Source: Nitrosomonas sp. (GTDB lineage Bacteria; Pseudomonadota; Gammaproteobacteria; Burkholderiales; Nitrosomonadaceae). From it: a stretch of 64,000 nucleotides of DNA. Where the stretch lies: positions 62,001 to 126,000 of the forward strand of contig NZ_JADZAJ010000039.1 in NCBI RefSeq assembly GCF_020852615.1. Direction: 5' to 3'. Shown here in pieces: positions 39,719 through 48,164 of the stretch. The position numbers and the translations under genes were made by a program. Below the pieces are notes generated by a model that saw only the letters and a program-made list of their open reading frames with translations, was not told where the DNA came from and did no database searches. Position 1 is the first letter of the stretch, and the number at the start of each line of letters is the position of its first letter.

Positions 39719-40731
39719 CTTTGACTGATTCTGCGTTGTGACCACAGCAACACTATTCCACCCAGCCCGATCAGCAAGATGCCAGCGGGCTCGGAAACAG
39801 TCGTTTCTCCCGGAGTGTCCGATATTTTTTCTCCCTCGTGGCCCTGATTGCCAATTTTTTGAGTGGGAACTGGTGAGCAGAAGATATTGCCCAGCTGACC
39901 GGGAGGGCAGTCACTAAAATGGGGGAGGGTCTGGTTCTCTGTGTCTGGTGAGCCGCTCGGAACGGCTTGATCTTTACTTTGATCTTTATTGGCAGGTGTG
40001 CTGTCACCCGGGCTGGTGTCGGCTTTATCTTTGGGGTCTGTGGTACCGTCCGCATCTGTACCTGTGCCGGTTGGAGCTTCTTTATCTGATGGTTTTTGGG
40101 TACCAGTCGGTTTGTTATCATTGCCATTGGGCTTGCTGTCGCCGCGGTCCGCATTAGGACTGGTGTCCGTACCGGGAGTATTGCTGGTATCGTGTTCATT
40201 TTCCACATTTTTTCTATCTTTTCCGGCACCAGGACCAACATAGCCTCCTCCTCCATTACCCGCATTTCCGATCGGGCTTGTATAAGGCTGATCTGTTTTT
40301 TTCGAGGGAAATCCGGCGGCTCCGTGAAGGGCACCCGTACTCGGGCCGGTATGGGCTGAATTATCATTTTTTAGACCATGATAGCCCGTAATTTCCTCGT
40401 TATACCCGGGGTTATAGGCAATATAGTCATTCTCGCCATTACTGAGACTGTCTCCGTTATCGATAGCAGGTTCCTTTACCAGGGCAACATCGCTATTCCC
40501 AATGGGTAAATTACTGATACCTTCTCCGATACCGATAATTTCTGCTTCATTTCTGATTCTGGGTGTGCTGCTGTGACCGCGAGCAGTGATATTTGTCACA
40601 GGGCTTGGACGGGTGCTGGCAGACTGATCACCACGAGCGTCCCGATCTTTTGTAAACATTTGCTGGCCAAGAGTTAATACAGCAGTTAGGAGCGCTGTTG
40701 CACAAACTATTCTGATCGTCTTTTTTTTCAT
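39715..40731 (-). CDS. Low-complexity exported protein with PEP-CTERM-like sorting tail
   Basis: 338 aa from the ATG at 40731; a TTG 26 codons upstream extends the frame but adds non-signal sequence. The N-terminus KKKTIRIVCATALLTAVLTLG is a signal peptide. The middle (about residues 150-280) is rich in Asp, Thr, Pro, Lys, Gly and Asn with a drifting repeat of DKADTSPGDSTPANKDQSK type. The C-terminus VSEPAGILLIGLGGIVLLW plus QRR fits the PEP-CTERM layout (short motif, membrane helix, basic end), though the usual PEP reads SEP. Such proteins are processed by exosortase and go to the cell surface or extracellular matrix. No exosortase gene is in the window. Confidence 0.75.
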   Translation of the reverse strand: MKKKTIRIVCATALLTAVLTLGQQMFTKDRDARGDQSASTRPSPVTNITARGHSSTPRIRNEAEIIGIGEGISNLPIGNSDVALVKEPAIDNGDSLSNGENDYIAYNPGYNEEITGYHGLKNDNSAHTGPSTGALHGAAGFPSKKTDQPYTSPIGNAGNGGGGYVGPGAGKDRKNVENEHDTSNTPGTDTSPNADRGDSKPNGNDNKPTGTQKPSDKEAPTGTGTDADGTTDPKDKADTSPGDSTPANKDQSKDQAVPSGSPDTENQTLPHFSDCPPGQLGNIFCSPVPTQKIGNQGHEGEKISDTPGETTVSEPAGILLIGLGGIVLLWSQRRISQS

Positions 40732-41467
40732 TTCAAAACACCGTAAAGATAGTGAATCAATATTTGTATCGCTAAAATTTTTTATCTTGTTTCCACCCGC
40801 AGCTGACAAAACATCAGTACACAGCAGTACGACGCTATGTCATGTTGTTTGGGAATGGATGCTGCATAAAACCCTGGTTTCATCGCTATTACGGCAATCC
40901 ATGACTACTGCTTTATTAATAAAGCAATTTGTATGCCTAATAATTATGATGTTGATTTGTAAGAACTAATAAGATGAGTTCATTCGCCGGTATCTGCTTA
41001 TGTAAATAAAACTGACAGACTGTTCGGATGGCCCCGAGACGCAATTTTTGGAGTTTTATTGCTTATGACTGAGGTCTGGACATTGGGGAATAAAATTAAA
41101 CCCGCAATGGTAAAGTGGGATTAATGAATGTATTAATAATATCTATGAATAAACTAAGCTTGTGCAAGCAACATCGGTGAGTGTGGGATACGAAATATTC
41201 TGTTAAAAAGAATCTTGCAGGGTAAAAACCGGTTAATTCCCCTGGCGGTAGCGTGGTAATTTATCTATAAGAATCATGATTTTCTTCCTTGTGCTGGTAG
41301 CATTCGAATGCTAACATTGCCCCAAAAAAGCTGTCGCCAGGTTTTTTATTTTTATATCTGGCGAGAGATAAACAGAAGCCGATAAAGGCAACAGTTGGGT
41401 GTAGACATTCCATGGTCACAGATGGGGTGTAGTTATTGATTTAGTAATTAATGTGGGGGGGTAAGAT
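40732..41467. other. Long gene-free interval upstream of coxB
   Basis: About 735 AT-rich bases between the divergent PEP-CTERM-like gene and coxB. No credible reading frame is seen on either strand. It holds a perfect 16-base palindrome (41298-41313) and a 7-bp stem-loop TCGCCAG/CTGGCGA (41334-41340 with 41358-41364). It likely carries both promoters and control of the oxidase cluster. Confidence 0.6.
41298..41313 (+). promoter_or_regulatory. Perfect 16-base palindrome upstream of coxB
   Basis: TAGCATTCGAATGCTA is its own reverse complement and lies 155 bases before the coxB ATG, a plausible operator for a dimeric regulator. A stem-loop follows at 41334-41364. The regulator is unknown. Confidence 0.45.
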
Positions 41468-42310
41468 ATGAGCGGTAGTAAGTTGATGGCAATGCTGTCA
41501 AGTGTTTTAATTCTGGGTTTTTATTCGAGTGTTGCTGTTTCAAGCAAATATAATTTTCAAGATCCTCAAACACCCATAGCACAACAGACCTATGATCAAC
41601 ACATCATGGCTTTATGGATTTGCTTGGTAATATTTATTGGTGTTTTTGGTGTAATGGGGTATTCAATTTTAAAACATCGTAAATCAGTAGGTTATAAGGC
41701 AGCTAATTTTCATCATAGTACGATTGTCGAGTTTATTTGGACGGCGATACCGGTATTGATTCTGGTTGCGATGTCGTGGCCCGCCACCAAAACCGTAATT
41801 GAGATGAAAGATACAAGTGAGTCAGATATCACTATCAAAGCTACGGGATATCAGTGGATGTGGGGCTATGACTACATTCAGGGAGAGGGAGAGGGAATTA
41901 GTTTCTACAGCCAGTTATTGACTTCACAGGATCAAATTCGTAATCAATCGCCAAAAGGAGAAAACTACCTTTTGGAGGTGAATAACCGCGTGGTGGTCCC
42001 TGCGGGGAAGAAAATAAGAATCCTGATGACGGCAAATGATGTGATTCATGCATGGTGGGTGCCTGCATTCGGGGTTAAACAGGATGCAATACCAGGCTAT
42101 ATTCGTGACGCATGGTTTACAGTTGAAAAACCTGGTGTATACCGTGGTCAATGCGCAGAATTATGTGGAAAAGAGCATGGATTTATGCCAATTGTAGTCG
42201 AGGTGATGGAGCCGGAAAAATATACACAATGGGTGGCTGAAAATCATAAAAGTGCTTCTGCATCTGCTGTGAAAACTGCATTTGTCGAGAATGAAGCAGC
42301 TAAAAACTGA
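41468..42310 (+). CDS. coxB: Cytochrome c oxidase subunit II
   Basis: 280 aa. A signal-like start (MLSSVLILGFYSSVAVSS), two membrane helices (MALWICLVIFIGVFGVMGYSIL; IVEFIWTAIPVLILVAMSW), then a periplasmic cupredoxin domain with GYQWMWGYDY and the CuA site CAELCGKEHGFM, all ligands present. It receives electrons from cytochrome c and hands them to haem a in CoxA. No fused cytochrome c domain. G-rich ribosome site directly upstream. First gene of the oxidase cluster. Confidence 0.97.
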   Translation: MSGSKLMAMLSSVLILGFYSSVAVSSKYNFQDPQTPIAQQTYDQHIMALWICLVIFIGVFGVMGYSILKHRKSVGYKAANFHHSTIVEFIWTAIPVLILVAMSWPATKTVIEMKDTSESDITIKATGYQWMWGYDYIQGEGEGISFYSQLLTSQDQIRNQSPKGENYLLEVNNRVVVPAGKKIRILMTANDVIHAWWVPAFGVKQDAIPGYIRDAWFTVEKPGVYRGQCAELCGKEHGFMPIVVEVMEPEKYTQWVAENHKSASASAVKTAFVENEAAKN

Positions 42311-42363
42311 TTTACAGGTAAATTTTGAGATTTGGAATAAGTTAGTGTAAAGGAGAAAAGATA

Positions 42364-43947
42364 ATGGCAGTAATACAAGACGTACATGGCCATGATCATG
42401 GCCATGATCATCCGACGGGGATAATGCGCTGGTTGACTACAACCAATCATAAAGATATTGGAACCATGTATTTGTGTTTCAGTCTCGCTATGTTGTTTGT
42501 AGGTGGTTTTCTGGCAATGGGTATCAGGGCGGAATTATTTATGCCGGGTATCCAAATACTGGAACCCGAAGTATTTAATTCGTTTACGACACTGCATGGT
42601 TTAATCATGGTGTTTGGGGCGGTTATGCCGGCATGGGTTGGTTTTGCAAACTGGCAAATACCGTTGATGATCGGGGCTCCGGATATGGCGTTTGCACGCT
42701 TGAATAATTGGAGTTTCTGGTTACTGCCTGTAGCAGCTTTGCTGTTGATCACTTCGTTTTTTGTACCTGGTGGAGCAGCTGCAGGTGGCTGGACGTTCTA
42801 TCCACCACTTTCCACGCAAGGTGGTATGGGTACGGATATGATGCTGTTTGCTGTTCATATACTGGGTATGTCTTCAATTATGGGTTCGATCAACATTATC
42901 ACGACCATATTGAATATGCGCGCACCAGGTATGACCTTGATGAAGATGCCAATGTTTGTGTGGACCTGGCTGATTACCGCATATCTGCTGGTGCTGGTAA
43001 TGCCTGTTCTTGCTGGTGCTGTCACAATGGTACTGACAGATCGTAACTTTGGTACGAGCTTCTTTAATGCTGCTGGTGGTGGCGATCCGGTAATGTTCCA
43101 GCACATTTTCTGGTTCTTCGGTCATCCAGAGGTATATATCATGATCCTTCCGGCATTTGGTGTTATTTCGGAGATCATTCCAACCTTTTCACGTAAGCCG
43201 TTGTTTGGTTATTCTTCAATGGTTTATGCAACAGCATCAATTGCGCTGCTGTCCTGTTTTGTATGGGCTCACCATATGTTTACGGCTGGTATGCCAGTAG
43301 TTGGTCAGCTGTTTTTCCAGTATGCAACTATGCTGATTGCTGTTCCAACCGGTGTTAAGGTATTTAACTGGACAGCCACAATGTGGCGGGGTGCCATGAC
43401 ATTTGAAGTTCCAATGCTGTTTTCGATTGGATTCATTTTTCTGTTTGTTATTGGTGGTTTCAGTGGTGTCGTGTGCGCAATCGTACCTATAGATATTCAG
43501 GTACAGGATACGTACTATGTCATCGCACATTTTCATTATGTTCTGGTTTCTGGTGCACTGTTTGCGCTGTTTGCTGGCGCTTACTACTGGCTGCCAAAGT
43601 GGACTGGTCACATGTACGACGAAACATTAGGTAAATGGCATTTCTGGTTGTCAATGATTTTCTTTAATGTAGCGTTCTTCGTGCAGCATTTCCTTGGTTT
43701 GGCTGGCATGCCACGCAGAATTCCGGATTATGCACTGCAATTTGCTGATTTCAATATGATTTCAAGTATTGGTGCATTTGGATTCGGGCTGACTCAGCTC
43801 CTGTTTGCATACATTGTTATTAAGTGTGTGAAAGGTGGTGAGAAAGCTGCTGATAAAACCTGGGAAGGTGCTACCACACTGGAGTGGACGCATCTGCCGT
43901 CGCCAGCACCGTATCACAGCTTTGAGCATCCTCCTGTTGTTAAATAA
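42364..43947 (+). CDS. coxA: Cytochrome c oxidase subunit I, aa3 type
   Basis: 527 aa, twelve membrane helices. Haem ligands and CuB residues are all there: TTLHGLIMVFG (haem a), the crosslinked His-Tyr and proton Glu in GHPEVYIMILP, the CuB pair WAHHMFTAG, and AHFHYVLVSG (haems a3 and a). The D-channel Asp lies in GAPDMAFARLNNW and the K-channel Lys in PTGVKVFNW, so this is an A-type pump. Unusually the cytoplasmic N-terminus reads VHGHDHGHDHP, a His-rich stretch encoded by two copies of a 12-base repeat. Ribosome site AAGGAG is clear. Confidence 0.98.
   Translation: MAVIQDVHGHDHGHDHPTGIMRWLTTTNHKDIGTMYLCFSLAMLFVGGFLAMGIRAELFMPGIQILEPEVFNSFTTLHGLIMVFGAVMPAWVGFANWQIPLMIGAPDMAFARLNNWSFWLLPVAALLLITSFFVPGGAAAGGWTFYPPLSTQGGMGTDMMLFAVHILGMSSIMGSINIITTILNMRAPGMTLMKMPMFVWTWLITAYLLVLVMPVLAGAVTMVLTDRNFGTSFFNAAGGGDPVMFQHIFWFFGHPEVYIMILPAFGVISEIIPTFSRKPLFGYSSMVYATASIALLSCFVWAHHMFTAGMPVVGQLFFQYATMLIAVPTGVKVFNWTATMWRGAMTFEVPMLFSIGFIFLFVIGGFSGVVCAIVPIDIQVQDTYYVIAHFHYVLVSGALFALFAGAYYWLPKWTGHMYDETLGKWHFWLSMIFFNVAFFVQHFLGLAGMPRRIPDYALQFADFNMISSIGAFGFGLTQLLFAYIVIKCVKGGEKAADKTWEGATTLEWTHLPSPAPYHSFEHPPVVK
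42385..42408 (+). repeat. 12-base tandem repeat encoding the His-rich CoxA N-terminus
   Basis: CATGGCCATGAT occurs twice in direct succession, followed by another CAT. In frame it gives alternating His with Gly/Asp at residues 8-16. The repeat could change length by slippage without breaking the frame. Confidence 0.85.
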
Positions 43948-43961
43948 GCAGGATATTCTCA

Positions 43962-44075
43962 ATGTCTGAAAATGACGATGCAGAGTTAAAGCGCAGAAAG
44001 GTAAAAACTGCATTGATTCTGGTAGCTATGGCGCTAGCGGTTTATATTGCAACTGTTATATTTAAACAGCAATGA
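43962..44075 (+). CDS. Small membrane protein of the cox operon (37 aa)
   Basis: A 37-codon frame: MSENDDAELKRRKVKTALIL then a hydrophobic segment VAMALAVYIATVIF and end KQQ. The acidic/basic cytoplasmic start and single membrane helix, and its place between coxA and ctaG, match the small 'cytochrome oxidase small assembly protein' seen at this position in other betaproteobacteria. Its TGA overlaps the ctaG ATG (ATGA), so it is translated in series. It is easily missed by length cut-offs. Function is inferred from position. Confidence 0.75.
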   Translation: MSENDDAELKRRKVKTALILVAMALAVYIATVIFKQQ

Positions 44076-44599
44076 AACAAGACGTAACCAAAACCAACAT
44101 AGATGTATTAAAAAAATTATTGATCTTTAGTGTATTCATGTTTGGTTTTGGGTACGCGCTTGTTCCGTTGTATAAGAAGTTTTGTGAAGTAACCGGGATA
44201 TATGAACTGGAGCGTCCGGATTCACTGGCTAGAAATACAGAAATAGATAGTACGAGAGTTATAGATTTATTGCTGGATGCGAACATACGCGGGCTTTCCT
44301 GGAAGTTCAGGCCCTTGCAGAATAGCGTTCAGATCCATCCGGGGAAACTTACGGAGGTTATGTATGAGATCAGTAATGAATCAGATAATTTAGAAGTGGG
44401 GCAAGCTATTCCGAGTTACACACCTAAAAATTTAGAAAGATATCTGAAAAAAATAGAGTGTTTTTGTTTTACAAAACAAGAGTTACAAGGCAAGGAAGTG
44501 AAGCAGTTGTCTGTTAGGTTCTTGATTGATCCTGAGGTACCAGCGGATATACATGCGGCTACGATTTCCTACACTTTTTTCAAAGTAAAGACAGATTAA
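44072..44599 (+). CDS. ctaG: Cytochrome c oxidase assembly protein CtaG (Cox11)
   Basis: 175 aa. One N-terminal membrane helix (LLIFSVFMFGFGYALVPLYKKFCEVTG) and a periplasmic domain with the copper-binding IECFCFTKQ and RFLIDPEVPADI, both Cox11 signatures. It delivers copper to the CuB site of CoxA. Overlaps the 37-aa gene and precedes the DUF2970 gene by seven bases. Base composition is strongly AT-rich: the 60 bases 44101-44160 hold only 18 G/C. Confidence 0.95.
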   Translation: MKQDVTKTNIDVLKKLLIFSVFMFGFGYALVPLYKKFCEVTGIYELERPDSLARNTEIDSTRVIDLLLDANIRGLSWKFRPLQNSVQIHPGKLTEVMYEISNESDNLEVGQAIPSYTPKNLERYLKKIECFCFTKQELQGKEVKQLSVRFLIDPEVPADIHAATISYTFFKVKTD

Positions 44600-44606
44600 G
44601 CAGTAA

Positions 44607-44828
44607 ATGAAAAAAGAGAATATGGATCCTCATAAGGCTGAAGATAAGGCAACAGTATTTCAGGTGGCAGAGGCAATATTTTTTTCGTTTATCGGGATTA
44701 GGAAGAAGAGTGATTTGGAACGTGATGCGGCCAGGATCAAACCCGTTCAAATAATAATTGGCGGCTTGATTGGTGGTGCTATTTTTATTTTTAGTGTTTT
44801 GTCAGTTGTCAAGTTTGTAACAGGTTAA
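44607..44828 (+). CDS. DUF2970 family small membrane protein
   Basis: 73 aa. N-terminal soluble part with AEAIFFSFIGIRKKSDLERDAARIKPVQII, then one membrane helix (GGLIGGAIFIFSVLSVVKFV). This matches DUF2970 proteins, which sit between ctaG and coxC in betaproteobacterial oxidase operons. Role unknown, presumably oxidase assembly. An internal Met at codon 6 is an alternative start. Confidence 0.85.
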   Translation: MKKENMDPHKAEDKATVFQVAEAIFFSFIGIRKKSDLERDAARIKPVQIIIGGLIGGAIFIFSVLSVVKFVTG

Positions 44829-44852
44829 ATTAATAACAAGGAGGAAGATTAA

Positions 44853-45698
44853 ATGAGTCAAGGAACGGGTTATTACGTACCTGCCCCATCCAAGTGGCCG
44901 ATCATAGGCTCTACCGCTCTTTTTTTTATGGGGTTTGGTGCAGCATTTACGATGAGCAAACTGCCACTTGGTTATGGCATGTTGATAACGGGTCTGGTGA
45001 TACTGGCCTTTCTGATTTTTGGGTGGTTTAGAGAAGTTGCTCGGGAAAGTGAGGCTGGTAAGTATAAGGCTCAAGAAGACAAATCATTCAGATGGAGTAT
45101 GGGGTGGTTTATTTTTTCCGAAGTCATGTTCTTTGCATCATTCTTTGGTGCTTTATTTTATATGCGCGTACTGTCGGTGCCTTGGTTAACAGATGCTGAT
45201 CAGGCATTACTCTGGCCAGGTTATTCTGGCGGATGGCCAACTGCCGGGCCTGGTTTTGATGAGAAATTTACTCCGATGGGCGCTTGGGGGATACCGGCCA
45301 TTAATACCCTGCTACTGTTAACTTCGGGTGTAACGCTTACGCTTGCGCACTGGGCGTTAAAGAAAAATGATCGTGGTGCTCTGAAATTATGGCTGTTTGC
45401 GACAATTGCCTTGGGTATAACTTTTCTTTGTTTCCAGATATATGAGTATGCACATGCATATTCAGAATTAAACCTGAAGATGACCAGTGGAGCTTATGGA
45501 TCAACATTTTTTATGTTGACCGGTTTTCACGGGTTTCATGTAACGGTTGGGACAATTATGCTGATATCTATATTTTTCAGATGTCTTTCAGGTCATTTCA
45601 AGCCAGAGCATCATTTTGGATTTGAAGGAGTGGCCTGGTACTGGCACTTCGTTGACGTTGTCTGGTTAGGTTTGTTTATTTTTGTCTATTTGCTGTAG
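44853..45698 (+). CDS. coxC: Cytochrome c oxidase subunit III
   Basis: 281 aa, seven predicted membrane helices. FIFSEVMFFASFFGALFY holds the conserved Glu, GFHGFHVTVGTIML the double HGFH motif, and the end is GVAWYWHFVDVVWLGLFIFVYL. It stabilises subunit I during turnover. AAGGAGG lies close before the ATG. It is followed by a stem-loop (45753-45786) before surf1. Confidence 0.97.
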   Translation: MSQGTGYYVPAPSKWPIIGSTALFFMGFGAAFTMSKLPLGYGMLITGLVILAFLIFGWFREVARESEAGKYKAQEDKSFRWSMGWFIFSEVMFFASFFGALFYMRVLSVPWLTDADQALLWPGYSGGWPTAGPGFDEKFTPMGAWGIPAINTLLLLTSGVTLTLAHWALKKNDRGALKLWLFATIALGITFLCFQIYEYAHAYSELNLKMTSGAYGSTFFMLTGFHGFHVTVGTIMLISIFFRCLSGHFKPEHHFGFEGVAWYWHFVDVVWLGLFIFVYLL

Positions 45699-45752
45699 CA
45701 GACAGATAGAAATTGAGCAAAAAATCTGAGAAATCATCGTTGTAAAACAATG

Positions 45753-45786
45753 AGGTTCAACTCTTTTTAGATAAGGAGTTGAACCT
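45753..45786 (+). terminator. Stem-loop between coxC and surf1
   Basis: Perfect 11-bp stem (AGGTTCAACTC 45753-45763 with 45776-45786) and a 12-base loop, 55 bases after the coxC stop. Only a short T-run (TTT) follows, so it may be a partial terminator or processing site that lowers expression of the downstream assembly genes. Confidence 0.55.
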
Positions 45787-45823
45787 TTGACAAAGTGCTT
45801 AGCTTATTTGTTTGACCATACTG

Positions 45824-46537
45824 ATGTCCAAACAACAATTTAGGCCACCGTTATGGTCAACTTTAGCGGCAATATTAGCTATTGCTTTATTTTTAAAATT
45901 AGGATTCTGGCAGTTATCCAGAGCGGAGGAAAAAGAGTCCAGCTTTGCACAACTTGAATATTATGCCCAGCTTCCACCTGTAAATATCCCCGATTCATTA
46001 ATAAAGCTGGATGATTTTTTGTACCATCGGGTGGATGTTAGCGGGTATTTCGAAGCCGAGCGTACCATACTTCTTGATAATAAAACGTATCAGGGGATGG
46101 CTGGTTATCACGTGCTTACGCCGCTTCGCCAAGTGAACTCGACAAATTATGTGCTGGTTAATCGGGGTTGGGTAGCCGTAGGTAACAACCGATCAGTTTT
46201 ACCAAATATTTTTACTCCGGAAGGTTTGATCAAGCTAACGGGAACTGTAGTGCCGCCGTCGATCCGGACTTTGTCGTTATCGGATAAGCAGTATACAGGC
46301 AGGGTTTGGCAGAATTTCAGCCTGGATAGTTATCAAAACCAGACAGGTTTAACTTTTCAGCCTTTCCTGCTGTTACAGCAGAATGAAACGCCAGAGGATA
46401 ACTTAATAAGACAGTGGGATAAACCTGATTCCGGATCTTCAAGAAATACAGGTTATGCTTTTCAGTGGTTTTCCCTCGCTGCTGTGACCTTAATTATCTA
46501 CATAGTATTAAATGTCAAACGAAAAAGTATTACGTAG
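45824..46537 (+). CDS. SURF1-family oxidase assembly protein
   Basis: 237 aa from the ATG at 45824. SURF1 layout: a first membrane helix with LKLGFWQLSRAEEK (the GxWQLxR motif), a periplasmic part with VDVSGYFEAERTILLDNKTYQGMAGYHVLTPL and VLVNRGWVAVG, and a last helix with NTGYAFQWFSLAAVTLIIYIV. SURF1 helps insert haem a into CoxA. The 3' end overlaps the next gene by 26 bases. Confidence 0.93.
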   Translation: MSKQQFRPPLWSTLAAILAIALFLKLGFWQLSRAEEKESSFAQLEYYAQLPPVNIPDSLIKLDDFLYHRVDVSGYFEAERTILLDNKTYQGMAGYHVLTPLRQVNSTNYVLVNRGWVAVGNNRSVLPNIFTPEGLIKLTGTVVPPSIRTLSLSDKQYTGRVWQNFSLDSYQNQTGLTFQPFLLLQQNETPEDNLIRQWDKPDSGSSRNTGYAFQWFSLAAVTLIIYIVLNVKRKSIT

Positions 46538-47093
46538 TCGACTGAAACTAATTTTGATGGCGCTGGTAATACTATCGCCAATAGTAATATCTTCGTACTT
46601 GCACAGAGCAAATTTCCGGCCGGGCCACACCATTAATTATGGTGAGCTGCTCGAAGTTAAGCCACTACAGGGAGAAGCAACAAACCTTTTAGATAATACG
46701 ATTTTTCGTTCGAGACAGTTAAAGGGGGTCTGGAGTTTAATAATGATCGACTCAGGCCAATGTGATGCATACTGCCAAGAGAAGCTGTATATGATACGTC
46801 AGGCTCGTTTAGCCCAACATGTTGATAAGGATAAAGTTCAGCGAATTTGGTTAATTAACGATGATATTAAACCTTCTCAGGAAGTAATCAGCAAATACAA
46901 AGGAACCAGGCTGGTATTAGCGAATGGCAGAGATCTGTTAAAGGAATTTCCATTTGAGGCCAGACCTGAAGATCATATTTATGTAGTGGACCCTATGGGT
47001 AACTTGATGATGAGATACCCTAACAAGCCTGATGCTCAGAAAATAGTCGGTGATTTAAAGAGATTAATAAAGCTTTCTCATCCGGAACATTAG
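46512..47093 (+). CDS. Membrane-anchored thioredoxin/Sco-like protein of the cox cluster
   Basis: 193 aa. One N-terminal membrane helix (LILMALVILSPIVISSYL), then a periplasmic domain with WSLIMIDSGQCDAYCQEKLYMIRQARLA, where C-x3-C matches the copper/redox motif of Sco proteins, and later DHIYVVDPMGNLMMRYP, a thioredoxin-fold strand. The Sco His ligand is not evident. Proteins like this follow surf1 in betaproteobacterial oxidase operons and probably help assemble CuA. It overlaps surf1. The haem A synthase gene that usually comes next is absent. Confidence 0.75.
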   Translation: MSNEKVLRSRLKLILMALVILSPIVISSYLHRANFRPGHTINYGELLEVKPLQGEATNLLDNTIFRSRQLKGVWSLIMIDSGQCDAYCQEKLYMIRQARLAQHVDKDKVQRIWLINDDIKPSQEVISKYKGTRLVLANGRDLLKEFPFEARPEDHIYVVDPMGNLMMRYPNKPDAQKIVGDLKRLIKLSHPEH

Positions 47094-47193
47094 CTGAATA
47101 TTTTAATAATAAAGTTAGGGCACTGACTTGGATCGGTGTGGAAAAACAGACGTTATCAGTCTGAATTTTTAAAAAGAATGTGAGGTTTATGTT

Positions 47194-48090
47194 ATGGCTA
47201 CAAGTTCTTTGGCATGGCAACAAACATCGGCACGTATTCAGCAGTTTTATCGACTTACGAAGCCGCGCGTAGTATCTCTTATTGTATTTACAGCTGTGAT
47301 AGGGATGTTTCTGTCTGTCCCTGGTGCAGTGCCTTTAGATAAGCTAATTTTTGGAACAATTGGGATTTCACTTGTTGCTGGTGCAGCAGCAGCACTTAAT
47401 TGTCTTGTCGAATATAAATTTGATGCCATCATGGCGCGCACTAAGGGAAGGCCTTTACCTCAGGGAAAGGTAAGTGTTCCTGAAACACTTTTCTTTCTTG
47501 TGCTGGTTGGTGGGGCAGGGTTGTTTCTGCTTCATCAGTGGGTTAATCCGTTAACGATGTGGCTGACTTTAGGTACTTTTGTGGGGTATGCAATTATTTA
47601 TACGGTAATATTAAAACCGCTTACTCCTCAAAATATTGTGATTGGAGGTGCATCCGGAGCAATGCCGCCTGTACTTGGCTGGGCAGCAATTACAGGTGAG
47701 GTTTCAGCAGATGCATTGTTACTGTTTTTAATTATTTTTGCATGGACACCGCCCCATTTCTGGGCGCTTGCGCTTTATCGCAAATCGGATTATGCAAAAA
47801 TTGGTATGCCAATGCTTCCGGTAACACATGGAGATGAGTTTACTCGCCTGCATGTGTTACTCTACACTATCATCCTTTGTGTAATAACAGTTTTGCCTTA
47901 TCTTACTCAGATGAGTGGTTTAATTTATCTGGTAAGTGTTCTTATTCTTGATGCAGTATTTTTATACTATGCAGTCAAGATTTATTTAAGTTACTCGGAC
48001 CAACTTGCCCGGGAAGCTTTCCGGTACTCCATTGCTTATCTGGCGTTACTTTTTACAGCATTGCTGGTAGACCACTATATTCATATCTAA
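47194..48090 (+). CDS. ctaB: Protoheme IX farnesyltransferase (haem O synthase)
   Basis: 298 aa, about nine membrane helices. [46 protein letters not shown] (the first Asp-rich prenyl-binding site N-x3-D-x2-D-like) and [27 protein letters not shown] with DYAKIG (second site) are family signatures. It adds farnesyl to haem b giving haem O, the precursor of haem A. GTGAGG precedes the start. A terminator follows at 48117-48150. Confidence 0.96.
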   Translation: MATSSLAWQQTSARIQQFYRLTKPRVVSLIVFTAVIGMFLSVPGAVPLDKLIFGTIGISLVAGAAAALNCLVEYKFDAIMARTKGRPLPQGKVSVPETLFFLVLVGGAGLFLLHQWVNPLTMWLTLGTFVGYAIIYTVILKPLTPQNIVIGGASGAMPPVLGWAAITGEVSADALLLFLIIFAWTPPHFWALALYRKSDYAKIGMPMLPVTHGDEFTRLHVLLYTIILCVITVLPYLTQMSGLIYLVSVLILDAVFLYYAVKIYLSYSDQLAREAFRYSIAYLALLFTALLVDHYIHI

Positions 48091-48116
48091 TCCGGGAAAT
48101 TGGGATTAGTTGAAAG

Positions 48117-48150
48117 TGGCCCCGTTTTGTACTAAGGCGGGGCCATTTTT
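48117..48150 (+). terminator. Intrinsic terminator of the cox/ctaB cluster
   Basis: TGGCCCCG (48117-48124) pairs with CGGGGCCA (48138-48145), followed by five T, 27 bases after the ctaB stop. The convergent oxidase gene ends 15 bases beyond. Confidence 0.85.
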
Positions 48151-48164
48151 ATTGGCTCGGAGGT

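Noticed and set aside
47147..47171. Hairpin CAGAC/GTCTG followed by T-rich sequence before ctaB
   Set aside because: Five-base stem only, and it would cut the assembly operon just before ctaB; too weak to list as a terminator.
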